In this document: positions 37,692-46,795 of the stretch, piece by piece | Layout: each line of letters begins with the position of its first letter | How positions within the stretch are numbered: position 1 is the stretch's first letter | NCBI RefSeq assembly: GCF_051955275.1 | Contig: NZ_JBQCGW010000319.1 | Span: 1-64,000 of the forward strand | Length of the DNA stretch: 64,000 nt | Origin: Pseudobacter sp051955275 | Lineage (GTDB): Bacteria > Bacteroidota > Bacteroidia > Chitinophagales > Chitinophagaceae | Direction: 5' to 3' | Program-made: the position numbers and the translations under genes | The notes under the pieces: model-generated | Seen by the model: only the letters and a program-made list of their open reading frames with translations | Databases searched by the model: none | Told to the model about the DNA's origin: nothing

Positions 37692-40600
37692 TTAGAAACT
37701 GCAACGCAGGCTGAATGAATAAGTACGTGAGTTGGGATAACCACCGAGATCCACGCCAAACATGGCGGGATTGTCGCCGTAACTGTTCACTTCAGGGTCA
37801 AACCCACTGTAGTTGGTAAACGTATAAAGATTGTTTACTGCAAATGCCACGCGGATATTGCGGATATTCCGGATCAGGTTCTGCGGGAGATTGTACCCGA
37901 TGGTGAGGTTCTTGATGCGCACAAAACTGCCGTCTTCAATGAACCGGCGCGTAAACAGCATATTCCTCCAGAACTGGCGCATGGCTTTGGGGCCAGTGGC
38001 TTTGGAGTTGTCTTTCCCTTCTACCCAGGCTCCGTTCAGCATGTCTTCCGTAACATTCTTTCCTGCCCCGAAATTATCATTGAAGCGGGTGTTCATATTG
38101 ATCACATCGTTGCCCTGAACTCCATTCACGAAAATGGAAAGATCGAAATTCCGGTAGCGGAAATTATTGGTGAAACCGAAAATATAATTGGGATTCACAT
38201 CACCTATAACGGTCTGATCAGACACTGAAATGGCAGTGGGGTCCTTATCCAGGTTGCGGTATTTCACTTCACCGATCATTCTCCGGATAATGCTGTTCTC
38301 ATTTCCCGTGTACAATGGTGAGTTACGCACTTCCGCTTCGTTATCAAAGAATCCGTCTTCCACATATCCGTACAGTGCGCCGATAGGTAAGCCCACCCGT
38401 TGGATGAATGGCGCATCACCGGTAGAAATATTAGCGGCAAACTGTTCGGTAAGACCGCTTCCCAGTTCCAGGATCTTATTCCTGTTGAAAGCAATATTGG
38501 CACTTGATTTCCATTCAAAGTCCTTACCATTTACCAGTTTTGCATCCACTGCCAGTTCTATACCCTTGTTCTCAACAGTACCGGAATTTCGCAATTGCCT
38601 TTCGAAGCTGGTGGAAGGCGGTGTGGTAACGAATTGCAGAAGATCCTTCGTTTTTTTATAGTAGGCATCCACATGGAAATTCAACCTGCCATCGAACAGG
38701 CCCAGATCAAGTCCAAGGTTGTAAGCGGTAGTTGTTTCCCAGATGAGGGAGTCATTGGCTGGGCCGGCGGATACGTCATCAGCCAGGCCTGTATATTGCG
38801 TACCATCGAAGGGATAATTATAAACGGCCAGTTTGGCGAGCGAAGAATAAGCACCAATGCCCTGGTTGCCTGTTTGTCCGTAACTGGCGCGGAGACCGAG
38901 CTCGCTGATGGCGCCGACCCCTTTCATGAAATCTTCTTTATGTATTTTCCAGGCAATGGCAGCGGAAGGGAAGCCTGCCCATTTGTTGGATTTACCGAAT
39001 TTGCTGGAGCCATCACGGCGGTAAGAAGCGGTCACCAGGTATTTATCGAACAGTGAATAATTGACCCTGCCCAGGAAGGACACCAGCGCAGAGCTGTAGC
39101 GATTATTGGTAACAGGCATCACCAGTGCAGCTGCTTTGAAGTTCTCATTTTCCAGCTGGTCGTTCGGGAAATCCTTTGCTTCTGCACGTTTCCACTGTCC
39201 GGAGGTTTTCTCGTAAGTGGCTGCACCCATAAAGTTCAGCGAATGCTCACCAAAGCTTTTTGCATAGCTGAGGATACTTTCTGTAATGAAGCTGGTCCAG
39301 AGATTGTCTGATTTCAATCCCCATCCCCTGGCGCTGAAACCTTCATAAACACTGCGGGGATAATACTGGTCCCTGGTATTGGCGCCATAGTTGAAGCCCA
39401 GGTTCTGACGGAACTTCAGGTCTTTGCTGAGGTTGATCTCCAGGAAATTGGAAGAGAAGATATTCAGGGCATTCACTTTGTTCAGTACATCATTCGTGTA
39501 GATAACGGGGTTAGTGATGAAGTAGCCCTCTCCTGTTCCGTCATATTCTTCAACGGTGGAAATGGTAGTAGGATATGTGAGTGCGGCCCTGATCACACCG
39601 GCGCTGGCGGCATCGGATTTATCTGTGCCCGTTTTCACACCGCGGGTGATGCCATTTGATACGGCGGTACTGGTGCCGATACGAAAGACCTTACCAAGAT
39701 TCCTGTTCAGGTTAAGGTTCAGGCCCATTTTCCGGTAACCGGAATTCTGAACGATACCATCCTGATCTATATAACTGAAAGAGATGCTATGGTTGCCATT
39801 CTCATTGGCTCCGGAAATATTGGCGGTATACTGTTGCTGGTAGCCCTTTCTGAAGATCGAGTTCTGCCAGTCGGTGTGATCATTTTCAAACTTTGAAAGA
39901 TCAGGGTACGGATCATTGAAAGTGGCGCCATCGTATTTCCTGGCGTTGGCGTATGAAAGGTTCTGGAATTTTGCGTATTCGAGGGGCGAGAGCATCTTCA
40001 GTTTTTTGGTCACTTCCGCTACTCCTGCATTGGCGAGCAGTTCCACTTTATCTCTCCCCACTTTTCCTTTTCTTGTGGTGATCAAAACCACGCCGTTGGC
40101 CCCGCGGGAACCGTAGATAGCGGTTGCGGAGGCATCTTTCAGCACATCGATCGACTCAATATCGGCAGGATTGAGGAATGCCAGTGCATTGAGACTTTGC
40201 TTTTCATCTTCGCCAATAGCTGAAGGAGTGGAACCGCTGCTGCTGTTGTTGAAGGGAACGCCATCAATTACGTAGAGTGGCTCAGTACCTCCCAGAAAGG
40301 AGTTGCTGCCCCTGATACGGATACTGAGGCCGGCTCCGGGAGCACCGTCGTTCTGGGTAACGTTCACGCCAGCCAGTTTTCCCTGCATGGCTTGCAACAC
40401 GTTGCCCGGGTTTTCACGTATAAGATCTTCCCTGCCGATCCGCTGAACAGAACCGGTAAGGTCTGATTTCTTGACGGTGCCATACCCCACCACAATCACA
40501 TCTGAGAGCGCAGTGGCCAGGGGCTTGAGTTGTATGGTATATACGGCAGCGTTGGTGAGTGGAACAATGGCACTGTCCATTCCCACGTAAGTGACTACCA

Positions 40601-40811
40601 GCGTGGCCGCTCCTGCCGGCACTTCCAGGAAGAATTTACCCTGTGCATTGGTTTTGGTTGAAAAGGCCGTTTTTCTGATGGTCACTGTAGCATTGGAAAG
40701 CGGTTCCCCGGTTTCGTTGGTAACAGTTCCGGCAATGGGTTTTGCCTGCGCCAGGCACTGGACCCCGGCAAGCACAAGCAACAGGAGGTTAAAGAAAAAC
40801 TTTTTTCTCAT
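37692..40811 (-). CDS. SusC/RagA-family TonB-linked outer-membrane transporter
   Basis: About 1039-aa TonB-dependent transporter. ATG 40811 (MRKKFFFNLLLLVLAGVQCLAQ) gives a signal peptide; the open frame extends seven codons further. Then comes the carboxypeptidase-like domain (GTVTNETGEPLSNATVTIRK), the SusC-type plug with VVVGYGTVKKSDLTGSVQRI and NPGNVLQAMQGKLAGVNVTQ, the DASATAIYGSRGANGVVLIT motif, and a 22-strand barrel ending YSFSLRCSF. There is no FecR-like N-terminal signalling extension, so control probably rests with the AraC protein. First gene of the locus. Confidence 0.96.
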   Translation of the reverse strand: MRKKFFFNLLLLVLAGVQCLAQAKPIAGTVTNETGEPLSNATVTIRKTAFSTKTNAQGKFFLEVPAGAATLVVTYVGMDSAIVPLTNAAVYTIQLKPLATALSDVIVVGYGTVKKSDLTGSVQRIGREDLIRENPGNVLQAMQGKLAGVNVTQNDGAPGAGLSIRIRGSNSFLGGTEPLYVIDGVPFNNSSSGSTPSAIGEDEKQSLNALAFLNPADIESIDVLKDASATAIYGSRGANGVVLITTRKGKVGRDKVELLANAGVAEVTKKLKMLSPLEYAKFQNLSYANARKYDGATFNDPYPDLSKFENDHTDWQNSIFRKGYQQQYTANISGANENGNHSISFSYIDQDGIVQNSGYRKMGLNLNLNRNLGKVFRIGTSTAVSNGITRGVKTGTDKSDAASAGVIRAALTYPTTISTVEEYDGTGEGYFITNPVIYTNDVLNKVNALNIFSSNFLEINLSKDLKFRQNLGFNYGANTRDQYYPRSVYEGFSARGWGLKSDNLWTSFITESILSYAKSFGEHSLNFMGAATYEKTSGQWKRAEAKDFPNDQLENENFKAAALVMPVTNNRYSSALVSFLGRVNYSLFDKYLVTASYRRDGSSKFGKSNKWAGFPSAAIAWKIHKEDFMKGVGAISELGLRASYGQTGNQGIGAYSSLAKLAVYNYPFDGTQYTGLADDVSAGPANDSLIWETTTAYNLGLDLGLFDGRLNFHVDAYYKKTKDLLQFVTTPPSTSFERQLRNSGTVENKGIELAVDAKLVNGKDFEWKSSANIAFNRNKILELGSGLTEQFAANISTGDAPFIQRVGLPIGALYGYVEDGFFDNEAEVRNSPLYTGNENSIIRRMIGEVKYRNLDKDPTAISVSDQTVIGDVNPNYIFGFTNNFRYRNFDLSIFVNGVQGNDVINMNTRFNDNFGAGKNVTEDMLNGAWVEGKDNSKATGPKAMRQFWRNMLFTRRFIEDGSFVRIKNLTIGYNLPQNLIRNIRNIRVAFAVNNLYTFTNYSGFDPEVNSYGDNPAMFGVDLGGYPNSRTYSFSLRCSF

Positions 40812-40829
40812 AAAGCAATATCGTTTGCT

Positions 40830-40837
40830 CAAAAGTA
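40830..40837 (-). promoter_or_regulatory. Candidate -7 element for susC
   Basis: On the minus strand 40837-40830 reads TACTTTTG, fitting TAnnTTTG, 18 bp upstream of the susC ATG. No good -33 TTTG lies upstream, as would be expected for a promoter that depends on an activator. Paired direct repeats lie further upstream at 40861-40890. Confidence 0.45.
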
Positions 40838-40860
40838 TATCTTATACCATCACACGAATA

Positions 40861-40890
40861 ATACTTTATTATCCTCCTGTTATACTTTAT
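40861..40890. promoter_or_regulatory. Paired ATACTTTAT direct repeats, candidate AraC-type operator
   Basis: ATACTTTAT occurs at 40861-40869 and again at 40882-40890, a spacing of 21 bp (two helical turns), the spacing used by AraC-family dimers for adjacent half-sites. The pair sits just upstream of the predicted susC promoter, in the space shared with the divergent AraC-type gene. Confidence 0.5.
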
Positions 40891-41031
40891 CCGGTCTTTT
40901 TTGATCCCCTTTTTTTCAAAAAAAGTATTTACACGTATAATTCAATGATTAAGATTGATTAATATTGACCCGAATTGCTACGGATTCCCGCAAGTCAAAT
41001 TGTATTTATTTAACACATTTAAAGTAGGATA

Positions 41032-41898
41032 ATGCTCAAGGAGATTACCCCCCTCACCTCCAGTGACTGCTTTACAATTTTTACCCGGACCAAATCTGAG
41101 TTCAATTTCCCGCTTCACTACCACGAAGAGCTGGAGCTCAACCTGGTGATCAATGCAAAAGGCGCCCGGCGCATAGTCGGCAGCGTTATGGAAGAGATAG
41201 ATGATATAGATCTGGTACTTGTTGGCTCCAACCTGCCGCATGCCTGGAAGAATTACAAATGTGAAAGCACGGAGATCCATGAGATCACTATTCAGTTCCA
41301 TAAAGATTTTTTTGATGAGAAGATGTTACGCAGAAGCCAGCTTCATTTTATCAGGGAGATGTTCGAGAGATCTAAATGCGGCATTCTCTTCTCCAAAGAA
41401 ACGGCATATGCACTGAGCGGCAGACTGAAAGAACTGCAAACACGTCAGGGCTTCGATTCCGTACTGGAACTGATGAGCATTCTGCATGACCTCTCCGTTT
41501 CCCGTAACGCCCGCCTGATCTCGGATGCAGGCTTTGCGCAGAGCCAGCCCAGTTACAACAGCAAGCGGGTGGAGAAAGTGATCGAGTATATCAATCAGAA
41601 TTTCGATAAATCGGTTCAGTTGTCTGATGCGGCCAGGTTATCCAATATGACCAAAGTATCTTTCAGCCGGTTCTTCAAAGCGCAGACCGGAATGAATTTT
41701 ATTGATAGTTTACTGGAGATCCGTTTGGGCCATGCATCTAGGTTACTGATAGATACCAATAGATCCATTGCTGAAGTGGCTTATAATTGCGGGTTCAATA
41801 ATATCTCCAACTTTAACCGGTTGTTCAAGAAGAAAAAGGGATGTACGCCGAAGGAGTTCAGGGAGAATTATACGTATGAGAAGCGGGTGTTTATTTAA
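41032..41898 (+). CDS. AraC-family transcriptional regulator
   Basis: 288-aa regulator. The N-terminal half is a cupin-type sensor (FNFPLHYHEELELNLVINAK, with the His-Tyr-His-Glu-Glu motif) that usually binds a sugar. The C-terminal ~100 residues hold two helix-turn-helix units: LSDAARLSNMTKVSFSRFFK and SIAEVAYNCGFNNISNFNRL, ending in KKKGCTPKEFRENY. It is divergent from susC and is the likely activator of the glycan locus. Its stop is only 5 bp from the end of the convergent HNH-like gene, so its transcript probably runs into that module. Confidence 0.92.
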   Translation: MLKEITPLTSSDCFTIFTRTKSEFNFPLHYHEELELNLVINAKGARRIVGSVMEEIDDIDLVLVGSNLPHAWKNYKCESTEIHEITIQFHKDFFDEKMLRRSQLHFIREMFERSKCGILFSKETAYALSGRLKELQTRQGFDSVLELMSILHDLSVSRNARLISDAGFAQSQPSYNSKRVEKVIEYINQNFDKSVQLSDAARLSNMTKVSFSRFFKAQTGMNFIDSLLEIRLGHASRLLIDTNRSIAEVAYNCGFNNISNFNRLFKKKKGCTPKEFRENYTYEKRVFI

Positions 41899-41903
41899 TG
41901 ATT

Positions 41904-42563
41904 TTAGGTTAATCCTAACTCTTTAATACTCATTTCAAAGGCGGTGTAAAATTTGAATAGGGCTTCCTGAGCTTGTTTGAGCGTTTTTTGGCCCAGGAGA
42001 ACATCATCGATGATGGGTTTGAGATATTCTTTTCTGTAGTCTATGATAGGTTTGAAATTCAGGCCAAGGGTATTGATATCTTCCAGAATTTTTGATTGAA
42101 GAGCAAAGTCTCGTGTCCTGTTGGGTAGGAAATTATGAGTTTTGAAATCATAATCCAAGTAATAAAAGGGGTCGTATTTTTCTTCATCAGGCTTCAAAAG
42201 TTTGTTAACTTTCCTCTGACCTTTCCTTTTTACATTGATATCACTATGAATAACGAAAAAATTATCCCATTCCCACCCTTTTTTCTTTTTCAGGCTTGAA
42301 TCATAATGATCCAGCTGACCAAGGAATTCAAGTTTCTTTTCCTTCAATCGTCCTTTTTGCCAGTTTTGAGAATCTACATCTTTAGGGTTAGACAGGAACA
42401 TTTCTGTATATGCGCATAAACCTTGCTGAACCCAGAGAAGGTTTGCTACAATGTCGTAATAGAATTTGCCTGAGGATTTGTATTCAGGATGATCAGCTTC
42501 TAAAGATTCCAACCAGGTTTTATATGCAGAAGCTAAAGTCAAAGTCTTATTGATTTTTCGCAT
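41904..42563 (-). CDS. HNH-nuclease-like protein (PtuB/TIGR02646-like), zinc-cysteine-poor
   Basis: 219-aa protein from ATG 42563 (MRKINKTL, the usual family start); an upstream start at 42590 would overlap the ATPase. It follows the TIGR02646/PtuB layout: a GLCAYTEMFL site (Cys50), LGQLDHYDSS (His86), WDNFFVIHSDINVKRKG (Asn101, Asn110) and KLLKPDEEKYDPFYYLDYD. The family normally has two CxxC zinc knuckles. Here CxYC has become CAYT and the second CxxCN has become HSDIN, while the His and both Asn are kept. Activity without the zinc site, or inactivity, is open. It lies 5 bp after the ATPase stop, clearly one operon. Local sequence is AT-rich. Confidence 0.75.
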   Translation of the reverse strand: MRKINKTLTLASAYKTWLESLEADHPEYKSSGKFYYDIVANLLWVQQGLCAYTEMFLSNPKDVDSQNWQKGRLKEKKLEFLGQLDHYDSSLKKKKGWEWDNFFVIHSDINVKRKGQRKVNKLLKPDEEKYDPFYYLDYDFKTHNFLPNRTRDFALQSKILEDINTLGLNFKPIIDYRKEYLKPIIDDVLLGQKTLKQAQEALFKFYTAFEMSIKELGLT

Positions 42564-42568
42564 AGCAG

Positions 42569-43915
42569 CTATTGTAGTTCGAAATCCCAAAATAATTTGG
42601 AGGCCAAATCTCGGTAATTCTTATACAATTTCTGAGCTTTTGCGGTTTTAAGCTGATCTTTCTTTTTCAATTCGAGTAATTGATTTCTCAGCATCAAAAC
42701 TTCAGTGATCTTTTCTGACCTGTCATGTGAATGCGTTTCATCCATATCAAATACTTTACTTAACATCAGGTCGTAGGTTAAGTAAGAAGGAATAATGGTG
42801 TAGTTGTCAACGTGTCTTTCTGCTCCCTCAGGATAGTATTTTTCCTGATACACGAAACCTTTTTCATCAAATTTCAATTCCACAATTTCCCAAGGTTCGA
42901 ATGAGGAAGCTATGATAGGAGAATGGGTCGCGAAAAAGAATTGAGAATTTTGTGTTAAAGATGTATAATAATCAATGATGAATTTTTGCATTGAAGGATA
43001 CAATGACCTCTCCGGTTCATCGCATAAAATTAAGGTCTGATCTGGCTTTAAAAGGTAAAGTGGTAATGCCGTTAAAAGAATTTGCTTAGTGCCTGTGCTT
43101 AACAAATGATAGGGGACTTCATTTCCATTCAAATCTTCTAATTTAACGATTCCCAAATCATCTTTAGATTCAAATTTAAACTCACGTTTTACTCGCAAAT
43201 TTAGATGTTTCAATATGGGATCAAGACATTCTTCAGCAAGACGCTTAATTGGATTTTCAGCATTTTTTCGCCATTGTTCCAATTTCTTTACTGACTTTCG
43301 AATTGCTTTTGTGTCAGTGCTTTTTTCAACAGCCACTTTTGCAATTTCCTGCTGTAGTATTATCTCTTCCTCTTGAAATTTTTGGATCTCGTTAAACACA
43401 AGTTTCCATATATCTCCTACTTTTTCATGTCTGAAATTGATTACTTTTTTATCAGCCAGGTTTGTATTCCCAGATTCAAATTCATATTTCAGATCTGCTG
43501 GAAAATAAATAAACCTAGTCTTAATTTTTTCCAATTGCTCCTTCCGATATATGACTGCATCTTCAAAATCTACATCTTTTCCGTCCATTAATACATTGGT
43601 TGCACTATAAGTATTTATTTTTTCATTAGTGCTGCCTTTCTTTACCTTGATATCATATTCAAGTCTGCCAAATTTCATAGATACATTTACTTCTTCTAAT
43701 TCTTTGGGACCATACTCTTCAAATAGGTCAAATAGTGTATAGGTATGCCCACCAACAATCTTCAGTAAAGTAGTTTTTCCAGTTCCACTTTGCCCGATTA
43801 TACAAACTTTATCTAATGGCTCGCCAGCCTTAGGATGACCTTTAGGATAGGTTAAATCGATTGAAATATCCTTAAACTGATGAAAGTCTTTTAGATTAAT
43901 CTTCGTTATTTTCAT
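42569..43915 (-). CDS. SMC-like AAA ATPase (PtuA-like) of a two-gene module
   Basis: 448-aa ABC/SMC-type ATPase. It begins like a RecF/SMC head (KITKINLKDFHQFKDISIDL), with Walker A GQSGTGKT at residues 41-48, a coiled-coil insert around residues 165-220, an ABC-signature-like YHLLSTGTKQILLTALPLYL, Walker B LILCDEP at 295-301, and the H-loop FFATHSPIIASS near 326-337. A C-terminal helical tail of about 80 residues follows. In Septu (PtuAB) and retron-associated systems such an ATPase controls an HNH effector, matching the gene that follows by 5 bp. It could also be another ATPase-nuclease defence type. Base composition is AT-rich against GC-richer neighbours, suggesting transfer. Confidence 0.82.
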   Translation of the reverse strand: MKITKINLKDFHQFKDISIDLTYPKGHPKAGEPLDKVCIIGQSGTGKTTLLKIVGGHTYTLFDLFEEYGPKELEEVNVSMKFGRLEYDIKVKKGSTNEKINTYSATNVLMDGKDVDFEDAVIYRKEQLEKIKTRFIYFPADLKYEFESGNTNLADKKVINFRHEKVGDIWKLVFNEIQKFQEEEIILQQEIAKVAVEKSTDTKAIRKSVKKLEQWRKNAENPIKRLAEECLDPILKHLNLRVKREFKFESKDDLGIVKLEDLNGNEVPYHLLSTGTKQILLTALPLYLLKPDQTLILCDEPERSLYPSMQKFIIDYYTSLTQNSQFFFATHSPIIASSFEPWEIVELKFDEKGFVYQEKYYPEGAERHVDNYTIIPSYLTYDLMLSKVFDMDETHSHDRSEKITEVLMLRNQLLELKKKDQLKTAKAQKLYKNYRDLASKLFWDFELQ

Positions 43916-44059
43916 TTCCGAAAACGAAATTATAGGTGAGTTCCAATAATTTGCCTGTTTTTTAACCTCTCAAATATACACGAGTAATCTAAAATTTAAG
44001 ATTCCCCTCTCTACACTTTACCTAAAATACTGAAAATTAGCAATATAACAAAGCAAACA

Positions 44060-44090
44060 GAAAGGCCGCGGGTTTTGTCCGCGGCCTTTC
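44060..44090. terminator. Strong hairpin terminator
   Basis: GAAAGGCCGCGG (44060-44071) pairs with CCGCGGCCTTTC (44079-44090) across a 7-nt loop. It lies just beyond the stop codon of the metalloprotease gene and about 140 bp upstream of the ATPase start, so it separates the two minus-strand transcripts. Confidence 0.75.
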
Positions 44091-44116
44091 TGATAACTAT
44101 AAAAATCAAATCAAAC

Positions 44117-46714
44117 TTATTTTGGGTCCAGCGCCTTGTTGATATTGAACAACAATGCTGCCCTGTGCGCTTTGGTTTCTTCGTTGGTAGAAACGGCGGT
44201 GGCCAGCTGGGCCTTGATCTTCTTCAGCGTGTTCAGCGCTGCGGCCTTCGCCACATCATCATAATCCTTGGCTTCCACGATATTCGCCAGCCCCTTTACA
44301 AAGATGCCTTGCAGGTACTGACGGTATACATTCACGTTAGTGGCAATGTCTGCACTGAAGATACCTTTCTGAAGATCATTCATCACATCAGCTGCACTGT
44401 ACTGATTGCCATACAGGCGGCTGTTGGTGATACGCTGCAGGGTAGCCGGATGCAGGATATGTGCGAGAGCGCCATTGGCCTGCATTTGCAGCACATTGGC
44501 GGTTGCACGGAAATCTTCCCCGGCATTAGGCTGGTTGAATCCACGACGCTGCATCTGCAGGTAAGGATATACCTGTGCATCCACATCAAAAGCATTGGGA
44601 GCAAAAGCATATTTGGTCAGTACGTCCATGGCTTTTTTCTGGGTAGCCAGGGGTACCGGTGTGAATGGCTTTGTTTCTGATTTCTGCTCAGGGAAGCTCC
44701 TGTCTACATACACACCACCGATATAACGGCTCACAGCAGAGATCATATTCATACGCTGACCAACCAGGTTGCCGTAACGTGACCTCAGTTCAGCATACGA
44801 TTGTCCATCCTTTGAATACTTGCCGATCAGTTTCGGAATGGTGGCGTTCACGATCTTGAAGCGTTCTTCAGCATACCCGATAGCATCATTGGTATGATCC
44901 ATGATGTTCACACGTGGATCGATGGCTTTACCGGGAGCACGCATGTCATCACCGTCGTTACCGAAAGTGAGCTGTGGATCGGTGCTGCGGCTGAGGATCT
45001 TCTTCAGTCCTGCTGCTTCTTCCGAAGGAGCAAACTCAGAATATCCATACTCGATAGCCCAGATATCATAAGGGCCTGCTTTTGTTGTATAATAGTCGCC
45101 CTGTTTGGATTTATCAGCTGCTATATTCACAGCAGGATAATCCATTACAGAGCCCATGGTGCCGATCTTGCGGGTAATGGCTGTATTGTTGATCTCAGCC
45201 GGGCTGAGCATCTGGGATGCTTTCATGTTGTGATTGAGACCAAGTGTATGGCCCATTTCATGCATTACCAGGTATGTAAGGAATTGCTTGTGCATTTCAC
45301 GCAGTTCTTTGGGAGAAGCGTTGTTCACGTCCAGGAAAGTGGTACCGGCAACAAACTGTGCTTTCAGTTCATGTGCAATGCGGCAGGTAGCCAGGTGATT
45401 GTGTTTTACGCCGGGGATCTTCATTTCAGGCTCTTCCTTTACAATAAGATCTTTCATCATTTCCATGGATGGACCTGATTTGAAGAGATCATCCTGGTTA
45501 GGAACTGCGCTTCCTGAAGCCCACTCGATGGTGATGTCAGCACCGAGGATCTGTCCTGTTTTCGGATTCACGAAGCTGGGTCCGATAGCACCGTAGCTGG
45601 GTTGTGCGCTGGCTACCCAACGGATCACGTTGTAACGGATATCGTCAGGGCTCCAGGTGGCATCATCCGGCATGATCTTCATCTGCACGGCATTCTTGAA
45701 ACCTGCTTTTTCAAAAGCTTCGTTCCATTTATGTCCTGCTTCAACGATGGCATCGCGGTATTCTACCGGTGTTGTATTCTCCACCCAGTATACCAGTGGT
45801 TCAACGGGCTCGCTCAATGCTGCGTTGGGATCCTTTTTCTTCAGGTTCCAGCGGTGGATGAGGTCTTTGTAAGGAGTGGTGCTGATGCTGGTGAGGTTGG
45901 TAACGTTTTCTGAGAAATAACCAACGCGTGGATCATCCAGCCTGCCTTTGAAATCGTTCTGCGGCATCTCGATGAGTGAGTGCTGCATGCGTACGCGCAC
46001 ATAGCGGGCGTCTGTGATATCCGGACCGCTTTGTGCAATAGTGCTGGGGTTATCATATGCCATGTCCACCACAATGTCTGTGTTGTTGGGGAAGCTGCGG
46101 ATGGTATAGTATTTTGACTTTGCCGGATTGAGGCCGCCGAGGTTGAACATCATGGCTGCAAACGGGCTGGGACCGAAGTTGGGCTTCACGCCGTCCATTT
46201 TTTCGCTGATGAAAAGTGCGTCTGCACTGATCAGATAGCCATCCCCATCTTCACCTGCCACTTTCTCTGAATGGAAAACAGCTTTTGGTTTATCTACATT
46301 CCATGTTTTGCTGACAGCATCGGATGGATCATAGTAGAAGTTGGTGTTAACCTGGGAGAACTCCAGTTTGTCGAATGCCTTCTCCACTTTAAATACAAAG
46401 GTAGTGCGGTGCATACCCTGATTGAGGAAGAGTGTGGTGGGGCCGTTTACGGAGAAGCTCTGGTAGATGTACTCTTTACCAAGCTGGTTCTTTTTGATAT
46501 AGAGTTGAACGCTGCCTGTGGCAGTATCCTGGTATACGGTAAAGAGGCCATCCACTTTGCGTGCGCTCTTCACTTTGTCTGTGATCCCAGCGGGTTTCTT
46601 GGGTTTAGCAGTGTCTGCCGCTGCTCCGGGAACCGGTGGCTTGCCTTTGTCCTGCGCATTGGACACTGCCACTACAGTTCCTGAAAGGAAGAATAACAAT
46701 AGGAGTTTTTTCAT
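44117..46714 (-). CDS. Exported zinc metalloprotease (DUF5117/DUF5118 type)
   Basis: 865-aa exported protease with a signal peptide (residues 1-20, ending AVSNA). The catalytic zinc motif is intact: HEMGH at 485-489 and the third ligand His495 (HEMGHTLGLNHN), the metzincin-like HExxHxxGxxH form. N-terminal residues 50-230 match the DUF5118/DUF5117 region preceding the protease domain, with YYTIRSFPNNTDIVVDMAYD. A Met-turn-like segment, MGSVMDYPAVN, follows near residue 525. Members are periplasmic or surface proteins of unknown substrate. It is monocistronic, with a strong terminator after it. Confidence 0.92.
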   Translation of the reverse strand: MKKLLLLFFLSGTVVAVSNAQDKGKPPVPGAAADTAKPKKPAGITDKVKSARKVDGLFTVYQDTATGSVQLYIKKNQLGKEYIYQSFSVNGPTTLFLNQGMHRTTFVFKVEKAFDKLEFSQVNTNFYYDPSDAVSKTWNVDKPKAVFHSEKVAGEDGDGYLISADALFISEKMDGVKPNFGPSPFAAMMFNLGGLNPAKSKYYTIRSFPNNTDIVVDMAYDNPSTIAQSGPDITDARYVRVRMQHSLIEMPQNDFKGRLDDPRVGYFSENVTNLTSISTTPYKDLIHRWNLKKKDPNAALSEPVEPLVYWVENTTPVEYRDAIVEAGHKWNEAFEKAGFKNAVQMKIMPDDATWSPDDIRYNVIRWVASAQPSYGAIGPSFVNPKTGQILGADITIEWASGSAVPNQDDLFKSGPSMEMMKDLIVKEEPEMKIPGVKHNHLATCRIAHELKAQFVAGTTFLDVNNASPKELREMHKQFLTYLVMHEMGHTLGLNHNMKASQMLSPAEINNTAITRKIGTMGSVMDYPAVNIAADKSKQGDYYTTKAGPYDIWAIEYGYSEFAPSEEAAGLKKILSRSTDPQLTFGNDGDDMRAPGKAIDPRVNIMDHTNDAIGYAEERFKIVNATIPKLIGKYSKDGQSYAELRSRYGNLVGQRMNMISAVSRYIGGVYVDRSFPEQKSETKPFTPVPLATQKKAMDVLTKYAFAPNAFDVDAQVYPYLQMQRRGFNQPNAGEDFRATANVLQMQANGALAHILHPATLQRITNSRLYGNQYSAADVMNDLQKGIFSADIATNVNVYRQYLQGIFVKGLANIVEAKDYDDVAKAAALNTLKKIKAQLATAVSTNEETKAHRAALLFNINKALDPK

Positions 46715-46795
46715 GTAATTGCCGTTTTAGTGCCATTGAAAATACAAATCCGGCGGGACAAAAGGGTAACAATTTGTATAAATGGCTAAAACGGA

